A stretch of 64,000 nucleotides of DNA from UBA1240 sp045599185 (GTDB lineage Bacteria > Spirochaetota > Spirochaetia > Treponematales > Treponemataceae), in contig JAZRVO010000030.1 in the NCBI GenBank assembly GCA_045599185.1, positions 124,001 to 188,000 of the forward strand. The letters run 5' to 3'. Position 1 is the stretch's first letter; each line of letters starts with the position of its first letter. A program made the translations under genes and the position numbers. The notes beneath the pieces are model-generated. The model did no database searches. It had not been told where the DNA came from and was given only the letters and a program-made list of their open reading frames with translations. Below, in pieces: positions 26,504 through 36,102 of the stretch.

Positions 26504-28153
26504 TTATTTCATGTTAATCATTGATTTGTCGTAGCCTGCCGGTGCTTCGTAACCCATAAGGTTCATCAAAGTTGCCGGCCAAGAAGAAATGCCCAGACCG
26601 CTGTTCAGTTCGGTTGAGTATTCGCCCTTGTATTCCGGGTCGTAGATGATGCCTGGAACAGGGTTAAGGCTGTGTGAAGTTTTTGCCTTCGGTTCGCCGT
26701 CTGCGCCTTTTTTTACGCTTCCGTCCTTGCCGTGTTCGTACATGTCGTCACTGTTTCCGTGGTCTGCTGTAAGGCAAAGAATACCGCCGGCCTTTTCAAC
26801 GGCTTCCTTAATGCGGCCAAGCTGCAAGTCCATGCCTTCCATAGAACATACAACAGCGTTGAAAACGCCTGTGTGGCCAACCATGTCGCCGTTAGGGAAG
26901 TTAAGACGAATGTGGTCGTATTTGCCGCTTTCAATTGCTTCTACAACTTTGTCAGTAATTTCTGCACATTTCATCCACGGGCGCTGTTCAAAAGGCACAA
27001 CATCAGATGGAACTTCGATGTATGTTTCAAGGTTTTTGTCGAATTCGCCCGGGCGGTTACCGTTGAAGAAGTATGTAACGTGGCCGTATTTCTGAGTTTC
27101 AGAAATTGCCATAAGTTTTACGCCGGTTTTTGTAAGGTATTCACCCATTGTGCGGTCAATTGAAGGCGGATTTACGAGGAACTGTGCCGGTTTGTGGTTA
27201 TCGCCGTCGTATTCCATCATTCCTGCGTATTCAACAGCCGGAACGCGAACGCGGTCAAATTTGTCAAATGCTTTTTCTTCAAATGCAGCAGTAATTTCAA
27301 GTGAACGGTCACCGCGGAAGTTGAAGAAAATAACGCTGTCGCCGTCGTTAATTGTTCCTACGGCTTTTCCGTCTTTTGCAACAACAAATTCGTGCATGTC
27401 CTGATCCAGCAAACCAGCCTGTTCTTCGCGGTAGGTTTTAATAGCTTCTACGGCAGAACCAAACTGGCGGCCTTCGCCAAGCACGTGTGCTTTCCATCCG
27501 CGTTCAACCATAGACCAGTCTGCGTTGTAGCGGTCCATTGTCATGTACATGCGGCCGCCGCCAGAAGCGATGCAGTAATCGCAGCCTGCAAACCCAGCAA
27601 GGAAAGCTTCAAGCGGTTCAAAATATTCAAGTGCAGAAGTTGGCGGAACGTCGCGGCCGTCAAGCAGTGCGTGTACGCGGATTGATTTGATGCCTTCTTT
27701 GTTGGCTTCAGTAATCATTGCCTTAAGGTGTTCAATGTGCGAGTGTACGTTGCCGTCTGAAACAAGGCCGATGAAATGCAAAGTGCTGTTTTTGTCCAGA
27801 ACATTTTTTGCAAGTTTTTTCCATGTTGCGCCCTGGTACATGTTGCCGGTTGCAATTGATTCGCCTACAAGTTTTGCACCCTGTGCAAAAACGCGGCCGC
27901 AGCCCATTGCGTTGTGTCCAACTTCGCTGTTACCCATGTCGTCATCGCTTGGCAAACCAACGGCTGTTCCGTGTGCCTTAAGCTGTGTGTGCGGACAGTT
28001 TGCTGTAAACCAGTCAAGGTACTTCATTTTAGAAGCCTTTACTGCGTCGCCTTCTTCAAATTTTCCGTATCCAACGCCGTCCATAATTACCAGAACAACT
28101 GGTCCGCGGCGACCCTGCCATTTAGGGTTCTTCTTCAATGCTTCTACAGACAT
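26504..28153 (-). CDS. gpmI: 2,3-bisphosphoglycerate-independent phosphoglycerate mutase
   Basis: A 549-residue alkaline-phosphatase-superfamily enzyme interconverting 3- and 2-phosphoglycerate in glycolysis. Metal and catalytic motifs are complete: VLVIMDGVGYG near residue 20, the phosphoserine motif DMGNSEVGHNAMG near residue 73, LLDGRDVPP, and LTADHGNSDDM near the C-terminus. GGAG lies 8 nt before the ATG. Monocistronic. Confidence 0.96.
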   Translation of the reverse strand: MSVEALKKNPKWQGRRGPVVLVIMDGVGYGKFEEGDAVKASKMKYLDWFTANCPHTQLKAHGTAVGLPSDDDMGNSEVGHNAMGCGRVFAQGAKLVGESIATGNMYQGATWKKLAKNVLDKNSTLHFIGLVSDGNVHSHIEHLKAMITEANKEGIKSIRVHALLDGRDVPPTSALEYFEPLEAFLAGFAGCDYCIASGGGRMYMTMDRYNADWSMVERGWKAHVLGEGRQFGSAVEAIKTYREEQAGLLDQDMHEFVVAKDGKAVGTINDGDSVIFFNFRGDRSLEITAAFEEKAFDKFDRVRVPAVEYAGMMEYDGDNHKPAQFLVNPPSIDRTMGEYLTKTGVKLMAISETQKYGHVTYFFNGNRPGEFDKNLETYIEVPSDVVPFEQRPWMKCAEITDKVVEAIESGKYDHIRLNFPNGDMVGHTGVFNAVVCSMEGMDLQLGRIKEAVEKAGGILCLTADHGNSDDMYEHGKDGSVKKGADGEPKAKTSHSLNPVPGIIYDPEYKGEYSTELNSGLGISSWPATLMNLMGYEAPAGYDKSMINMK

Positions 28154-28411
28154 TTATTTTCTCCATTTTGACCTGTACAAAATGCTGCTGTGCAGGCCAG
28201 CAAAAATTTGCAGTTTCTTCAATAATATAATGAATTTTTTCATAATATACAACGAATTAAGCCATTTTATGAAAGTTTATAAAGTTTCAATAAGCCGTTG
28301 TGCCGAACCGGTAAAATGCGGAAGTTTTTTTAGCCGCAATTTGTGCAAAAATTATTGCGCAAAAATATGTAAGTTGCGTTCTGCAATTTTCAATGTTAAA
28401 ATTGAAGGAAT

Positions 28412-29527
28412 ATGGAAATTGACAACATAAACTTTAAGCAATACAAAACGGCAACGGACACGAAACTGCAAAAAATGCTGCTTGTTTTTGGGCTTGTGCT
28501 TTCGCTTGCCAGTGTTGCAGTGGAACTTGGCATGTACGTCACTCTTCTTGTTATAAAAGAACCGGTGGCTCACAAGTGGACTTATGTGGTTTTTAAAATT
28601 TTTATGCCAAATGTTTTTACTTTCGTTTCTCTTTTAGTTGCCTGTTGCATATACAAAAAGCCGGATAAAAGTATTGAAGTGAAAAATTATGCTGTTACGC
28701 TTTCCCTTTTTACCATTGCTTCCGTCATTTCCATTGTTCACAACTATTTCAGCATTCTTCTGGTTGCACCGTCTTTTGTTTTCTTTATTTCTTCAATTTT
28801 TGGCAGCAAAAAACTTATCAAGCATCTTGGCATGCTTTCCATTCCCGTTTTTATACTTGAATGTATAACTTTTATGCTTGACCCTGAAACCGGCCCGATG
28901 GTTTACCGCGTGCTTACTTTGATTTGCAGTGTTTTTTTTATTGCAATTGCATACATTTATGCAAGGCAGCTGGTTGAAACTACGGCAAATCAGCTGCGGT
29001 ACATTCACAAAAATTACCGCACCCAGTCGCTGCTTATTGAAGAACTTAAAATTGAACCGCTTACGAAACTTTACAACCGGGTTGCCTTTGAAAATACCGT
29101 TGCAAGAATTTTAAAGCGTTTTGAAAAGGATGAAATTCAACCCTATATGGCTGTGATTGATTTGGATTTTTTTAAGAAAGTAAATGATGTTTACGGGCAT
29201 ACTGCCGGTGACGAAGTTTTAATGCGCCTTGCACTGATTATGAAAACCAACATGGGCGGACCGCGTCAGGCTTTCCGTTACGGCGGCGAAGAATTTGTTC
29301 TGCTGTTTGATGATGGAACGAAGGATGGTGTGCTTGATATTACGGAAAAAATACGCACCGACTTTGAAGCAGAAACTTACGACTTTGCGCCGGATTTGCA
29401 CGTTACCCTTAGTGCCGGTATTGCCGCTTACGGCGAAGGACTTACCGGCAAGGACTGGTTTGACCACGCGGACAAAGCCCTTTACGATGCAAAATCCAGC
29501 GGAAGAAACCGGGTTGTGGTTTACTGA
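28412..29527 (+). CDS. membrane-bound GGDEF diguanylate cyclase
   Basis: A 371-residue protein with about six membrane spans in residues ~20-195 and a GGDEF domain after ~210. The active-site motif is RYGGEEF, with DLDFFKKVNDVYGH upstream for metal and substrate binding, so it should make cyclic-di-GMP. The RxxD inhibitory site normally five residues before GGEEF is absent (GGPRQAF instead). AAGGA lies 5 nt before the ATG. It probably acts opposite to the HD-GYP protein at 33340. Confidence 0.92.
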   Translation: MEIDNINFKQYKTATDTKLQKMLLVFGLVLSLASVAVELGMYVTLLVIKEPVAHKWTYVVFKIFMPNVFTFVSLLVACCIYKKPDKSIEVKNYAVTLSLFTIASVISIVHNYFSILLVAPSFVFFISSIFGSKKLIKHLGMLSIPVFILECITFMLDPETGPMVYRVLTLICSVFFIAIAYIYARQLVETTANQLRYIHKNYRTQSLLIEELKIEPLTKLYNRVAFENTVARILKRFEKDEIQPYMAVIDLDFFKKVNDVYGHTAGDEVLMRLALIMKTNMGGPRQAFRYGGEEFVLLFDDGTKDGVLDITEKIRTDFEAETYDFAPDLHVTLSAGIAAYGEGLTGKDWFDHADKALYDAKSSGRNRVVVY

Positions 29528-29536
29528 TTCTGTTAG

Positions 29537-29622
29537 CCCGAATATCGGTTTTTAAAGTTCTGGAACGACAAACAGTCGTTCCATCGATAACTGTCATTCC
29601 GAATTTGTTTCAGAATCCGTGC
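29537..29622 (+). repeat. solo R1-end motif and R2 unit
   Basis: CCCGAATATCGGTTTTT (29537-29553) lies 10 bp after the cyclase stop codon; an R2 unit GTCATTCCGAATTTGTTTCA follows at 29593. Confidence 0.65.
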
Positions 29623-29682
29623 TTTTGCCGCTTGCTTTGTTTCTTTCTGCAGGCTGGTGGCTTGCAAGCGGCCGAACAAAAT

Positions 29683-30099
29683 TTAATTGCTGCTTTCCAG
29701 CACATCCTTTACAAAAAATCTGGCATTTTCTAAATCGTCGCTGTTTGGCCGCCCCTTGTGCATTGCTGCAAAAGCGCCCCGGCAGTGAAACTCTTTTTCA
29801 GAAACCGCCACGCCTTCGTTTTCTGCGTATTTTTTCACCTGCTTGTAGGTAGAAGGCAAAAGTGCTGCCGTGCTGATGTTTACGATTTTACCGATTTTGT
29901 CACGGTTTTTTGTAATAAATTCCTTTATGGAATCATCTACGCCGGCGGCGTATACGGCACTGCCCAAAAAAAGTATGTCGGTTTTTTCTGCAAGGGGCGT
30001 ATCAACGGTTTTGGCTTCAACACCGGCGGCGCTGGCTACACATTCAGCCAGCTTTTTTGTGTTGCCGGTACGGGAAAAATATCTTACTGCAACTGTCAT
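29683..30099 (-). CDS. flavodoxin-domain protein
   Basis: A 138-residue flavodoxin-like protein. The FMN phosphate loop SRTGNTKKLA is at residues ~9-18 and FLGSAVYAAG is a second loop. GGAG is 8 nt upstream. Its ATG overlaps the stop codon of the upstream glutathione peroxidase gene (TAATG), so the two are translationally coupled and probably act in one redox pathway. Partner and electron donor are unknown. Confidence 0.82.
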   Translation of the reverse strand: MTVAVRYFSRTGNTKKLAECVASAAGVEAKTVDTPLAEKTDILFLGSAVYAAGVDDSIKEFITKNRDKIGKIVNISTAALLPSTYKQVKKYAENEGVAVSEKEFHCRGAFAAMHKGRPNSDDLENARFFVKDVLESSN

Positions 30100-30638
30100 T
30101 ACAAAATCTCCTTAACGCATGCAACAACTTTTTTTACGTCGGCTGTTGGTTCAAAGCGTGCCACAATTTCGCCGTCTTTGTTTATCAGAATTTTCGTAAA
30201 GTTCCATTTAATTTTGCCGTTGTTCTGGTAATCCGGGTCCTGCTGTACAACAATCGGTTCCAGAATAGACTGCATCGAGCCTTCAAAACCTTCGAATTTT
30301 GTATTTTCGGTAATCCATTTGTACAGCGGAATTGCGTTTTCGCCGTTAACTTCGATTTTGGAAAACTGCGGAAATGTTATGCCGTAACGAGAGTTGCAGA
30401 AATCGTGAATTTCTTCATCGCTGCCCGGTGCCTGGTTGTAAAACTGGTTGCACGGAAAATCAAGAATTTCAAAACCCGAATCTTTCAGTTCTTCATACGC
30501 ATCCTGAAGTTCCGAATACTGGGGTGTAAATCCGCAGCTGGTAGCCGTATTAACAACCAAAACGGTTTTTCCCTTGTATTGCGAAAGCGAAACTTCTTTT
30601 CCGTCCTGAGCCTTAACTGTGAAATCATACAAATTCAT
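30099..30638 (-). CDS. glutathione peroxidase family thiol peroxidase
   Basis: A 179-residue enzyme reducing hydroperoxides. The active-site tetrad is visible: Cys in TATSCGFTPQY (Cys, not selenocysteine), Gln in the downstream helix region, and Trp-Asn in KWNFTKI. FPCNQF supplies a second Cys that in this class often resolves with thioredoxin. AAGGAG lies 9 nt before the ATG. First gene of a two-gene unit with the flavodoxin. Confidence 0.92.
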   Translation of the reverse strand: MNLYDFTVKAQDGKEVSLSQYKGKTVLVVNTATSCGFTPQYSELQDAYEELKDSGFEILDFPCNQFYNQAPGSDEEIHDFCNSRYGITFPQFSKIEVNGENAIPLYKWITENTKFEGFEGSMQSILEPIVVQQDPDYQNNGKIKWNFTKILINKDGEIVARFEPTADVKKVVACVKEIL

Positions 30639-30918
30639 TTGTGCATCTCCTTGATAGATTGTTTACAATTCGATTGTATGCAATTTAATATTAATATGCA
30701 ATAGGTTTTTCAAAAAATATAAATAATTTTACAGTTTTTTTCGTACTTTTTATAAAGCCTGACGGCTGCTTATATTCAATTCAACTTAATTCCGTTTTTC
30801 TGTGTAAAATTTGCATTGTGCTGCGCCAGCAAAGCCCCTTTTTAATGCACAGCAATACCATTTTGGTTATAATGAACGGAAATTTGTCTTTAAAACCAAA
30901 TGCGGCAGGGGGAAGAAA

Positions 30919-31386
30919 ATGTGCTTAGTCTGCGAAAGAATAGAAATGATTAAAAATAGTACAAATCCGTACTTTGTAAAGGAACTTGAAACCGGCTACG
31001 TTGTAATTGGCGACAATCAGTATTTTAAGGGTTATACCCTGTTTCTTTGCAAGGAACACAAAACCGAATTGTTTCAGCTGAAGCCTGAAACCAAAATTAA
31101 ATTTCTTGAAGAAATGTCGCTGGTGGCAGAAGCCTGCGCAAAAGCCTTTGGCGCTGAAAAAATGAACTACGAACTGCTTGGCATGGGCGACCAGCACATT
31201 CACTGGCACCTGTTTCCGCGCAAATTTGGCGATTTAGGCGAATACGGCGTTAACGGCAACGGGCCGGTATGGTGGCTTCCGCGCGAAAAAATGTGGGCAG
31301 AAAACGTAATGACAAAGGGTGGAGAACTTGAAGCGTTGAAGTCCAGATTATTGAATGAGCTGGATAAAATTTTCGGTTTAAAGTGA
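30919..31386 (+). CDS. HIT family nucleotide-binding protein
   Basis: A 155-residue protein with the histidine-triad motif HIHWHLFPR near residue 97, whose middle His forms the nucleotidyl intermediate. Two N-terminal Cys (MCLVC) and a later Cys-His pair may bind zinc. The ATG at 30919 was chosen for GGGGGA 7 nt upstream; the longer frame adds 36 unlikely residues. Probable dinucleoside polyphosphate or AMP-conjugate hydrolase. Confidence 0.88.
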   Translation: MCLVCERIEMIKNSTNPYFVKELETGYVVIGDNQYFKGYTLFLCKEHKTELFQLKPETKIKFLEEMSLVAEACAKAFGAEKMNYELLGMGDQHIHWHLFPRKFGDLGEYGVNGNGPVWWLPREKMWAENVMTKGGELEALKSRLLNELDKIFGLK

Positions 31387-31423
31387 AAGCTTAAAGGAAC
31401 CGGGCATTGCGATAAAAATAGAA

Positions 31424-31469
31424 AATGCCCGAATGTAGATTTTTTAAAACAGTCTTAAATTCGGGCATT
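31424..31469 (+). terminator. hairpin, probable terminator
   Basis: AATGCCCGAAT pairs with ATTCGGGCATT around a 24-nt loop. Confidence 0.6.
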
Positions 31470-31542
31470 TATTAAGAACCCGACATTAACATTATATGGA
31501 AGAAAACCGCCGGTTTTTGCCGGCAAAGTAAAGAGGATAGTT

Positions 31543-32736
31543 ATGGGAAAAATTGCATCGGTTTTTAAGTCGGAAACAAAATGGAAAACATTGTTTATGT
31601 CCATTCTTATGATGGCAATTGGTTACGGGCTTCACAAGGGAATTGTGGACAATTATCTGGCGGAAGTTGTCGGCATGAAGGAATTTGACCGCGGTGCAAC
31701 AGAATTTTTCCGCGAGCTTCCGGGCTTTATGCTGATTTTTATTCTTGCCCTGTTTTACAAATTTTCTGCTGAAAAAATGTACAAAATGGGCGGCCTTATT
31801 ATGATTGCCGGTATGGGGCTTTTGGCTTTTGTTCCGCCGTACAAGGCGCTGGTTATTTTTTCAATTTTTCTGTATTCAACAGGAGAACATATTCAGCTGG
31901 GAATGAAAAACACCCTGTCTCTTGAATATTCAAAGGAAGGGCTTGGCGGCCAGGCTTTGGGTTACCAGAATGCAATTTATCAGGCCGGAAACCTTGTAGG
32001 CTATCTTGCGGTAATTGTTATTTTTGCAATTTTTTCTGCTTCTAAAATGTTTAAGCCATTTTTTATTGTGGCAACGCTTTTTATGATTATTGCCTGCACT
32101 TTTGCAATGGGGCTTTCGGGCAAAAGCGAAACTGACAAAACCAAAAGCCGTTTTTACTTCAAAAAGAAATTTACCAAATATTACATGCTGGAAATTTTTT
32201 ACGGCGCGCGAAAGCAGGTTTTCTTTACTTTCGGCCCTTATGTACTGATTTTGTTTTACGGTGCAAATGCTTCAATTATAAGCCTTCTGTTTGCGGTTTC
32301 TGCAATTTCCTGTTTTTTCCTTTCGCCGGTTGTAGGAAAAATTGTTGATAAACTGGGCTATAAACCCGTAATGATTGGCGACACTTTGATTCTTGTGATT
32401 GTCTGCTTTTTCTACGGTTTTGCTCATCACCTTTTTCCAAAAAACATTGCCTTTGTTGTGTGCTGCGTAAACTACGTTCTGGATTCGATTATTTCCCTTG
32501 CGGCAATGGCTTCCAATGTGTATGTTCAGGACATTTCCGACAATAAGGAAGAAATGCGTGCCACAATTTCTACAGGAATTTCCGTAAACCACATGATTAC
32601 GATTTTTATTGCACTTTTTGGCGGCGTAATCTGGCAAAAACTTGGCATTGAAACGTTGTTTATCGTTTCGGCGGTGCTGGGGCTTTGCAACAGCGCCTAT
32701 GCGGCCACAATTAAAGTGGCAAAAAAAGCAGGCTGA
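31543..32736 (+). CDS. MFS transporter
   Basis: A 397-residue protein with 11-12 membrane spans, standard for the major facilitator superfamily. Loop 2-3 has a weak family motif and the second half contains GKIVDKLGYKP, a typical MFS loop. GAGG lies 6 nt before the ATG. The substrate is not recognisable. Confidence 0.82.
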   Translation: MGKIASVFKSETKWKTLFMSILMMAIGYGLHKGIVDNYLAEVVGMKEFDRGATEFFRELPGFMLIFILALFYKFSAEKMYKMGGLIMIAGMGLLAFVPPYKALVIFSIFLYSTGEHIQLGMKNTLSLEYSKEGLGGQALGYQNAIYQAGNLVGYLAVIVIFAIFSASKMFKPFFIVATLFMIIACTFAMGLSGKSETDKTKSRFYFKKKFTKYYMLEIFYGARKQVFFTFGPYVLILFYGANASIISLLFAVSAISCFFLSPVVGKIVDKLGYKPVMIGDTLILVIVCFFYGFAHHLFPKNIAFVVCCVNYVLDSIISLAAMASNVYVQDISDNKEEMRATISTGISVNHMITIFIALFGGVIWQKLGIETLFIVSAVLGLCNSAYAATIKVAKKAG

Positions 32737-32829
32737 ATTAGAAAGTAATTTGAAGGCACGAAGCAGGAGAGGGCGTGCCTTTTTTTTATGCGGAGAGAAA
32801 CTTGCTGCAAGTAAAAAAAGGAAGAAAAA

Positions 32830-33273
32830 ATGAAAAGAATAATCCCTTATTGGGACAGAATTTTTTCTTATGTCGCTTTATTGTTTTTTATTTTTACTAT
32901 ATGGGCAATAGAGTCTGAAGAGCGGAGTTTAGGAAATGCTAATGATTTTGAAAATGTAAAAATATATGTATTTCTGTTGGCAATTGCAATTTTTAATATT
33001 GTACGCGTTTATCTTCACTATATTGAATATGATGAAGAAAGCGATTACATCTGTCATTCCATTTTGTGGTGGAAACATAAATACAAACTTTCTGAAGTAA
33101 CATTTGTTGGATATCTTCCATTTGGAACATTCGGTACATACCTGATAAATTACAAAAGATTTGCATTAACAAAAGGCTTCCCTGTTTTCTGTCTGTTCAG
33201 TAAAAAGAAAATGCTTGAACTGTATGAAGCCACCAAAAGGAAAAATCCAAATTGCATTACGGATTTGAAATAG
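32830..33273 (+). CDS. small membrane protein of unknown function
   Basis: A 147-residue protein with two N-terminal spans (FSYVALLFFIFTIWAI and IYVFLLAIAIFNIVRVYL) and a cytoplasmic C-terminal domain with a PH-like or YcxB-like beta pattern (YICHSILWWKHKYKLSEV). AGGA lies about 8 nt upstream. Codon use is more AT-rich than its neighbours. Not recognised. Confidence 0.6.
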   Translation: MKRIIPYWDRIFSYVALLFFIFTIWAIESEERSLGNANDFENVKIYVFLLAIAIFNIVRVYLHYIEYDEESDYICHSILWWKHKYKLSEVTFVGYLPFGTFGTYLINYKRFALTKGFPVFCLFSKKKMLELYEATKRKNPNCITDLK

Positions 33274-33339
33274 CCTTAACTTAGGGCAATCCCTTAAAAA
33301 CGTGCAAAAGCTACGTTTCCCGCGCATTTAGGCACGCTT

Positions 33340-34698
33340 TTATTTTTCCGTTCTTTCTGCTTCTTCTGCCAAAAAATCCGGTCTGTCGGTTTCCAGCATT
33401 TCAATAAACGCATCCAAAATCTGCGGATCAAACTGCACGCCCTTGTATTTTTTCAGCTCGTTAAAAATGTCCTGTTCCGTCATGGCCTGGCGGTAAACCC
33501 GGTTTGAATTCATCGCATCAAAAGAATCTGCCACGCATAAAATGCGCGCAACCAGCGGAATTGATTCGCCGCAAAGCCCTTCCGGATAGCCGGAACCGTT
33601 AAACCGTTCGTGATGAAACAGCACGCCGTTCAGCACAACCTCGTCGTCAAAAGATTCCTTCAAAATGTTAAAGCCAATTTCCGGGTGCTTTTTAATCGTT
33701 GCGTATTCGGCACTGTCAAAAGCGTTCTTTTTATACAGAATGCTGTCGCGAATGCCTATTTTTCCAATGTCGTGCACAAGTCCTGCGCGGTAAATGCTTT
33801 TTGCAAAGTCCCTGCTGCAGCCCATTTTAAGTGCAGTTTTCCTGCTTAATTCGGCCACGCGCATGGAATGGTCTTTCGTGTATTCGTCTCTCGATTCCAG
33901 CGCCTTAATCATTGAATTTATCATCGTAAAAGAAAGATGCTGGTTGTAAAGCTTTTCCTTTTCAACGGCAAATGCAAGTTCTTCAATGTGTTTCTGCTTT
34001 ATTTTTACAAAGTTGTCCTGTGCAATATTTTCTTTTTGTATGCGGTAATTTATGCAAAGCGAAAAAATAAAAATGCTGCCAAAAAGAACGGGAAAAAGCG
34101 AACAGAATTCGCTTGAATACGGAAAAATGCTGTTTTTTACCGGCGTCCACAGGCATACGGTTACAAAAACAAAAAAGTAACTGCCCAGCACCAGCGACTG
34201 AAACGTGCCGCCCAATATAATTGGCAGAAATGGAAAAATAACAACCCACAACCCGGCAAAACCGTTGTTGTAGCCTTTCACAAAACAAAGCGAATAGCAT
34301 ATCATGAACAGAACCGTGTAAAAGTTAAGCACAAATTTCACGGCATTCCACTGCATAAGCACAAAAAAGAAAACCAGCCCGGAAACAATGAAAAACATGC
34401 AGGTACCTGCAATAATGAAATGTTCCTTTATAAGGTTCTGGTAAAAGGTAAAGCATGCAACCGAAGAAATTACCAGACATATTAACTGAATGGTTGCCCT
34501 GTAATTTTTTTCGCTGCTGCTGCTGTACGTAAAAATACGCCAGGTTTCTTTTATTATATGGAAGAGATTGTTGTGTAAGTTTTTTAATCGGCTGTTTATA
34601 TTGCTCACTTTTTTTCTACTTGTAAGGTTATGTATTTTCACTGTAAAAATCGGCTGTTTTAATTTTAAGCTTTCGTAATTTTTTAGTTTTATTTTCAA
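33340..34698 (-). CDS. membrane protein with canonical HD-GYP phosphodiesterase domain
   Basis: About 452 residues if the TTG at 34698 is used; the start is uncertain and could lie ~90 bases downstream (GTG). Five or six spans in ~residues 70-215, a helical linker, then a complete HD-GYP domain: HDIGK, KKHPEIG, HHERFNGSGYPEGL and VADSFDAM. It should hydrolyse cyclic-di-GMP. It contrasts with the degenerate relative at 9898-11628. Confidence 0.88.
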   Translation of the reverse strand: MKIKLKNYESLKLKQPIFTVKIHNLTSRKKVSNINSRLKNLHNNLFHIIKETWRIFTYSSSSEKNYRATIQLICLVISSVACFTFYQNLIKEHFIIAGTCMFFIVSGLVFFFVLMQWNAVKFVLNFYTVLFMICYSLCFVKGYNNGFAGLWVVIFPFLPIILGGTFQSLVLGSYFFVFVTVCLWTPVKNSIFPYSSEFCSLFPVLFGSIFIFSLCINYRIQKENIAQDNFVKIKQKHIEELAFAVEKEKLYNQHLSFTMINSMIKALESRDEYTKDHSMRVAELSRKTALKMGCSRDFAKSIYRAGLVHDIGKIGIRDSILYKKNAFDSAEYATIKKHPEIGFNILKESFDDEVVLNGVLFHHERFNGSGYPEGLCGESIPLVARILCVADSFDAMNSNRVYRQAMTEQDIFNELKKYKGVQFDPQILDAFIEMLETDRPDFLAEEAERTEK

Positions 34699-34875
34699 TA
34701 AAATGCAACAAAATCCTCTTCTGCGGGTCTAATGTTAATGGTACAAGAATTAACTTTGTGTTATTATAGAGCGTACAAATCAACGGCAATTTTACAGGGA
34801 AATCTTTAATAATTCAATTAAGATAACCGCAATTTCCTTTGCTTGTACATTCAAAAATTTTTACGGAGTTTTCCA

Positions 34876-36099
34876 ATGAATGTTGTAGTAATTGGTGCCC
34901 AGTGGGGCGACGAGGGCAAGGGAAAAATAGTAGATTACCTTGCCGATGAAGCACAGATTGTTGTTCGTTATGCCGGTGGCGCAAATGCCGGTCACACCAT
35001 TGTTATTGGTGACCAGCAGTATGCTTTGCACTTGGTTCCCTCTGGTATTTTGTATCCAGAAAAAAAAGTTTATCTCGGCATGGGTATGGTAATTGACCCT
35101 GAAGCCCTTTTTGAAGAACTTAAAATGCTTTCTGACCGCGGTATTAAATGGGAAGGCCGCGTATTTATTTCTGACCGCGCCCACATTGTTCTGCCGCGCT
35201 ACCGCAAAATGGACAAGGAGCGCGATGCAGCACGCAAACGCCCGATTGGTACAACCGGCCGCGGTATTGGTACTACCTATTCAATGAAAAGTGAACGTGA
35301 CGGCATTCGCCTTGCAGACCTTGAATGGGAAGAAAAGCTTGCTGAATTTGAACCGGAAGATTTGGAATTCATCAACAAATACAAAGACCAGCTTCTTGCC
35401 ATGCGCGTAGACATTACTGCTGAAATGTACAAAAACAAAAATGCCAATGTTCTGCTTGAAGGCGCACAGGGTGCTTTGCTTGACATTGACACCGGTACAT
35501 ATCCTTACGTTTCTTCAGGAATGTCTTGTTCTGCCGGTGCTGCCGTTGGTGCAGGTATCGGACCTCGTTCCCTTGACCGCGTACTTGGCGTTTTCAAGGC
35601 TTATTCTACACGCGTTGGCAACGGTCCAATGCCAACCGAATTTGATGAAACCACACAGAGCGAACTTTACAAATTCGTCCGCGACACTGGCCGCGAATAC
35701 GGTGTAACGACAGGCCGTCCGCGCCGCTGCGGCTATCTTGACCTTGTTGCACTGCGCTATGCCTGCCGCACAAACTCAATTGATGAACTTGTTTTAACTC
35801 ACCTTGACATTTACGACACACTGGACACCATCGAAGCCTGTGTAGCTTATGAAATTGACGGAAAAGAAGTTACAGATTTCCCTGCTTCAATTGAAATGCT
35901 CAACAAGGCAAAACCTGTCCTCAAAAAGTTCTCCGGCTGGAAACAGAGCCTTAAAAACTGCCGCAGCTACGAAGACATGCCTGCAAATGCCAAAGCTTAC
36001 GTTGATTTTATCGAACAGTTCAGCGGAACAAAAGTTGGCATAATTTCTGTTGGCTACGACCGCGCAGACACATTTATTAGGGTTAATCCCTGGGGGTAA
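34876..36099 (+). CDS. purA: adenylosuccinate synthetase
   Basis: A 407-residue enzyme joining IMP and aspartate with GTP in AMP synthesis. The P-loop GAQWGDEGKGK is at residues ~6-16, followed by GGANAGHT and GTTGRGIG, with VTTGRPRRCGY in the second half. GGAG lies 7 nt before the ATG at 34876, the family start. It is followed after only 3 nt by an acyl-CoA synthetase gene, so the two are probably co-transcribed. Confidence 0.96.
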   Translation: MNVVVIGAQWGDEGKGKIVDYLADEAQIVVRYAGGANAGHTIVIGDQQYALHLVPSGILYPEKKVYLGMGMVIDPEALFEELKMLSDRGIKWEGRVFISDRAHIVLPRYRKMDKERDAARKRPIGTTGRGIGTTYSMKSERDGIRLADLEWEEKLAEFEPEDLEFINKYKDQLLAMRVDITAEMYKNKNANVLLEGAQGALLDIDTGTYPYVSSGMSCSAGAAVGAGIGPRSLDRVLGVFKAYSTRVGNGPMPTEFDETTQSELYKFVRDTGREYGVTTGRPRRCGYLDLVALRYACRTNSIDELVLTHLDIYDTLDTIEACVAYEIDGKEVTDFPASIEMLNKAKPVLKKFSGWKQSLKNCRSYEDMPANAKAYVDFIEQFSGTKVGIISVGYDRADTFIRVNPWG

Positions 36100-36102
36100 T
36101 TA

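Noticed and set aside
34700..34875. Purine riboswitch before purA
   Set aside because: No conserved junction sequences of the purine class were found; only an AT-rich promoter-like stretch is visible.
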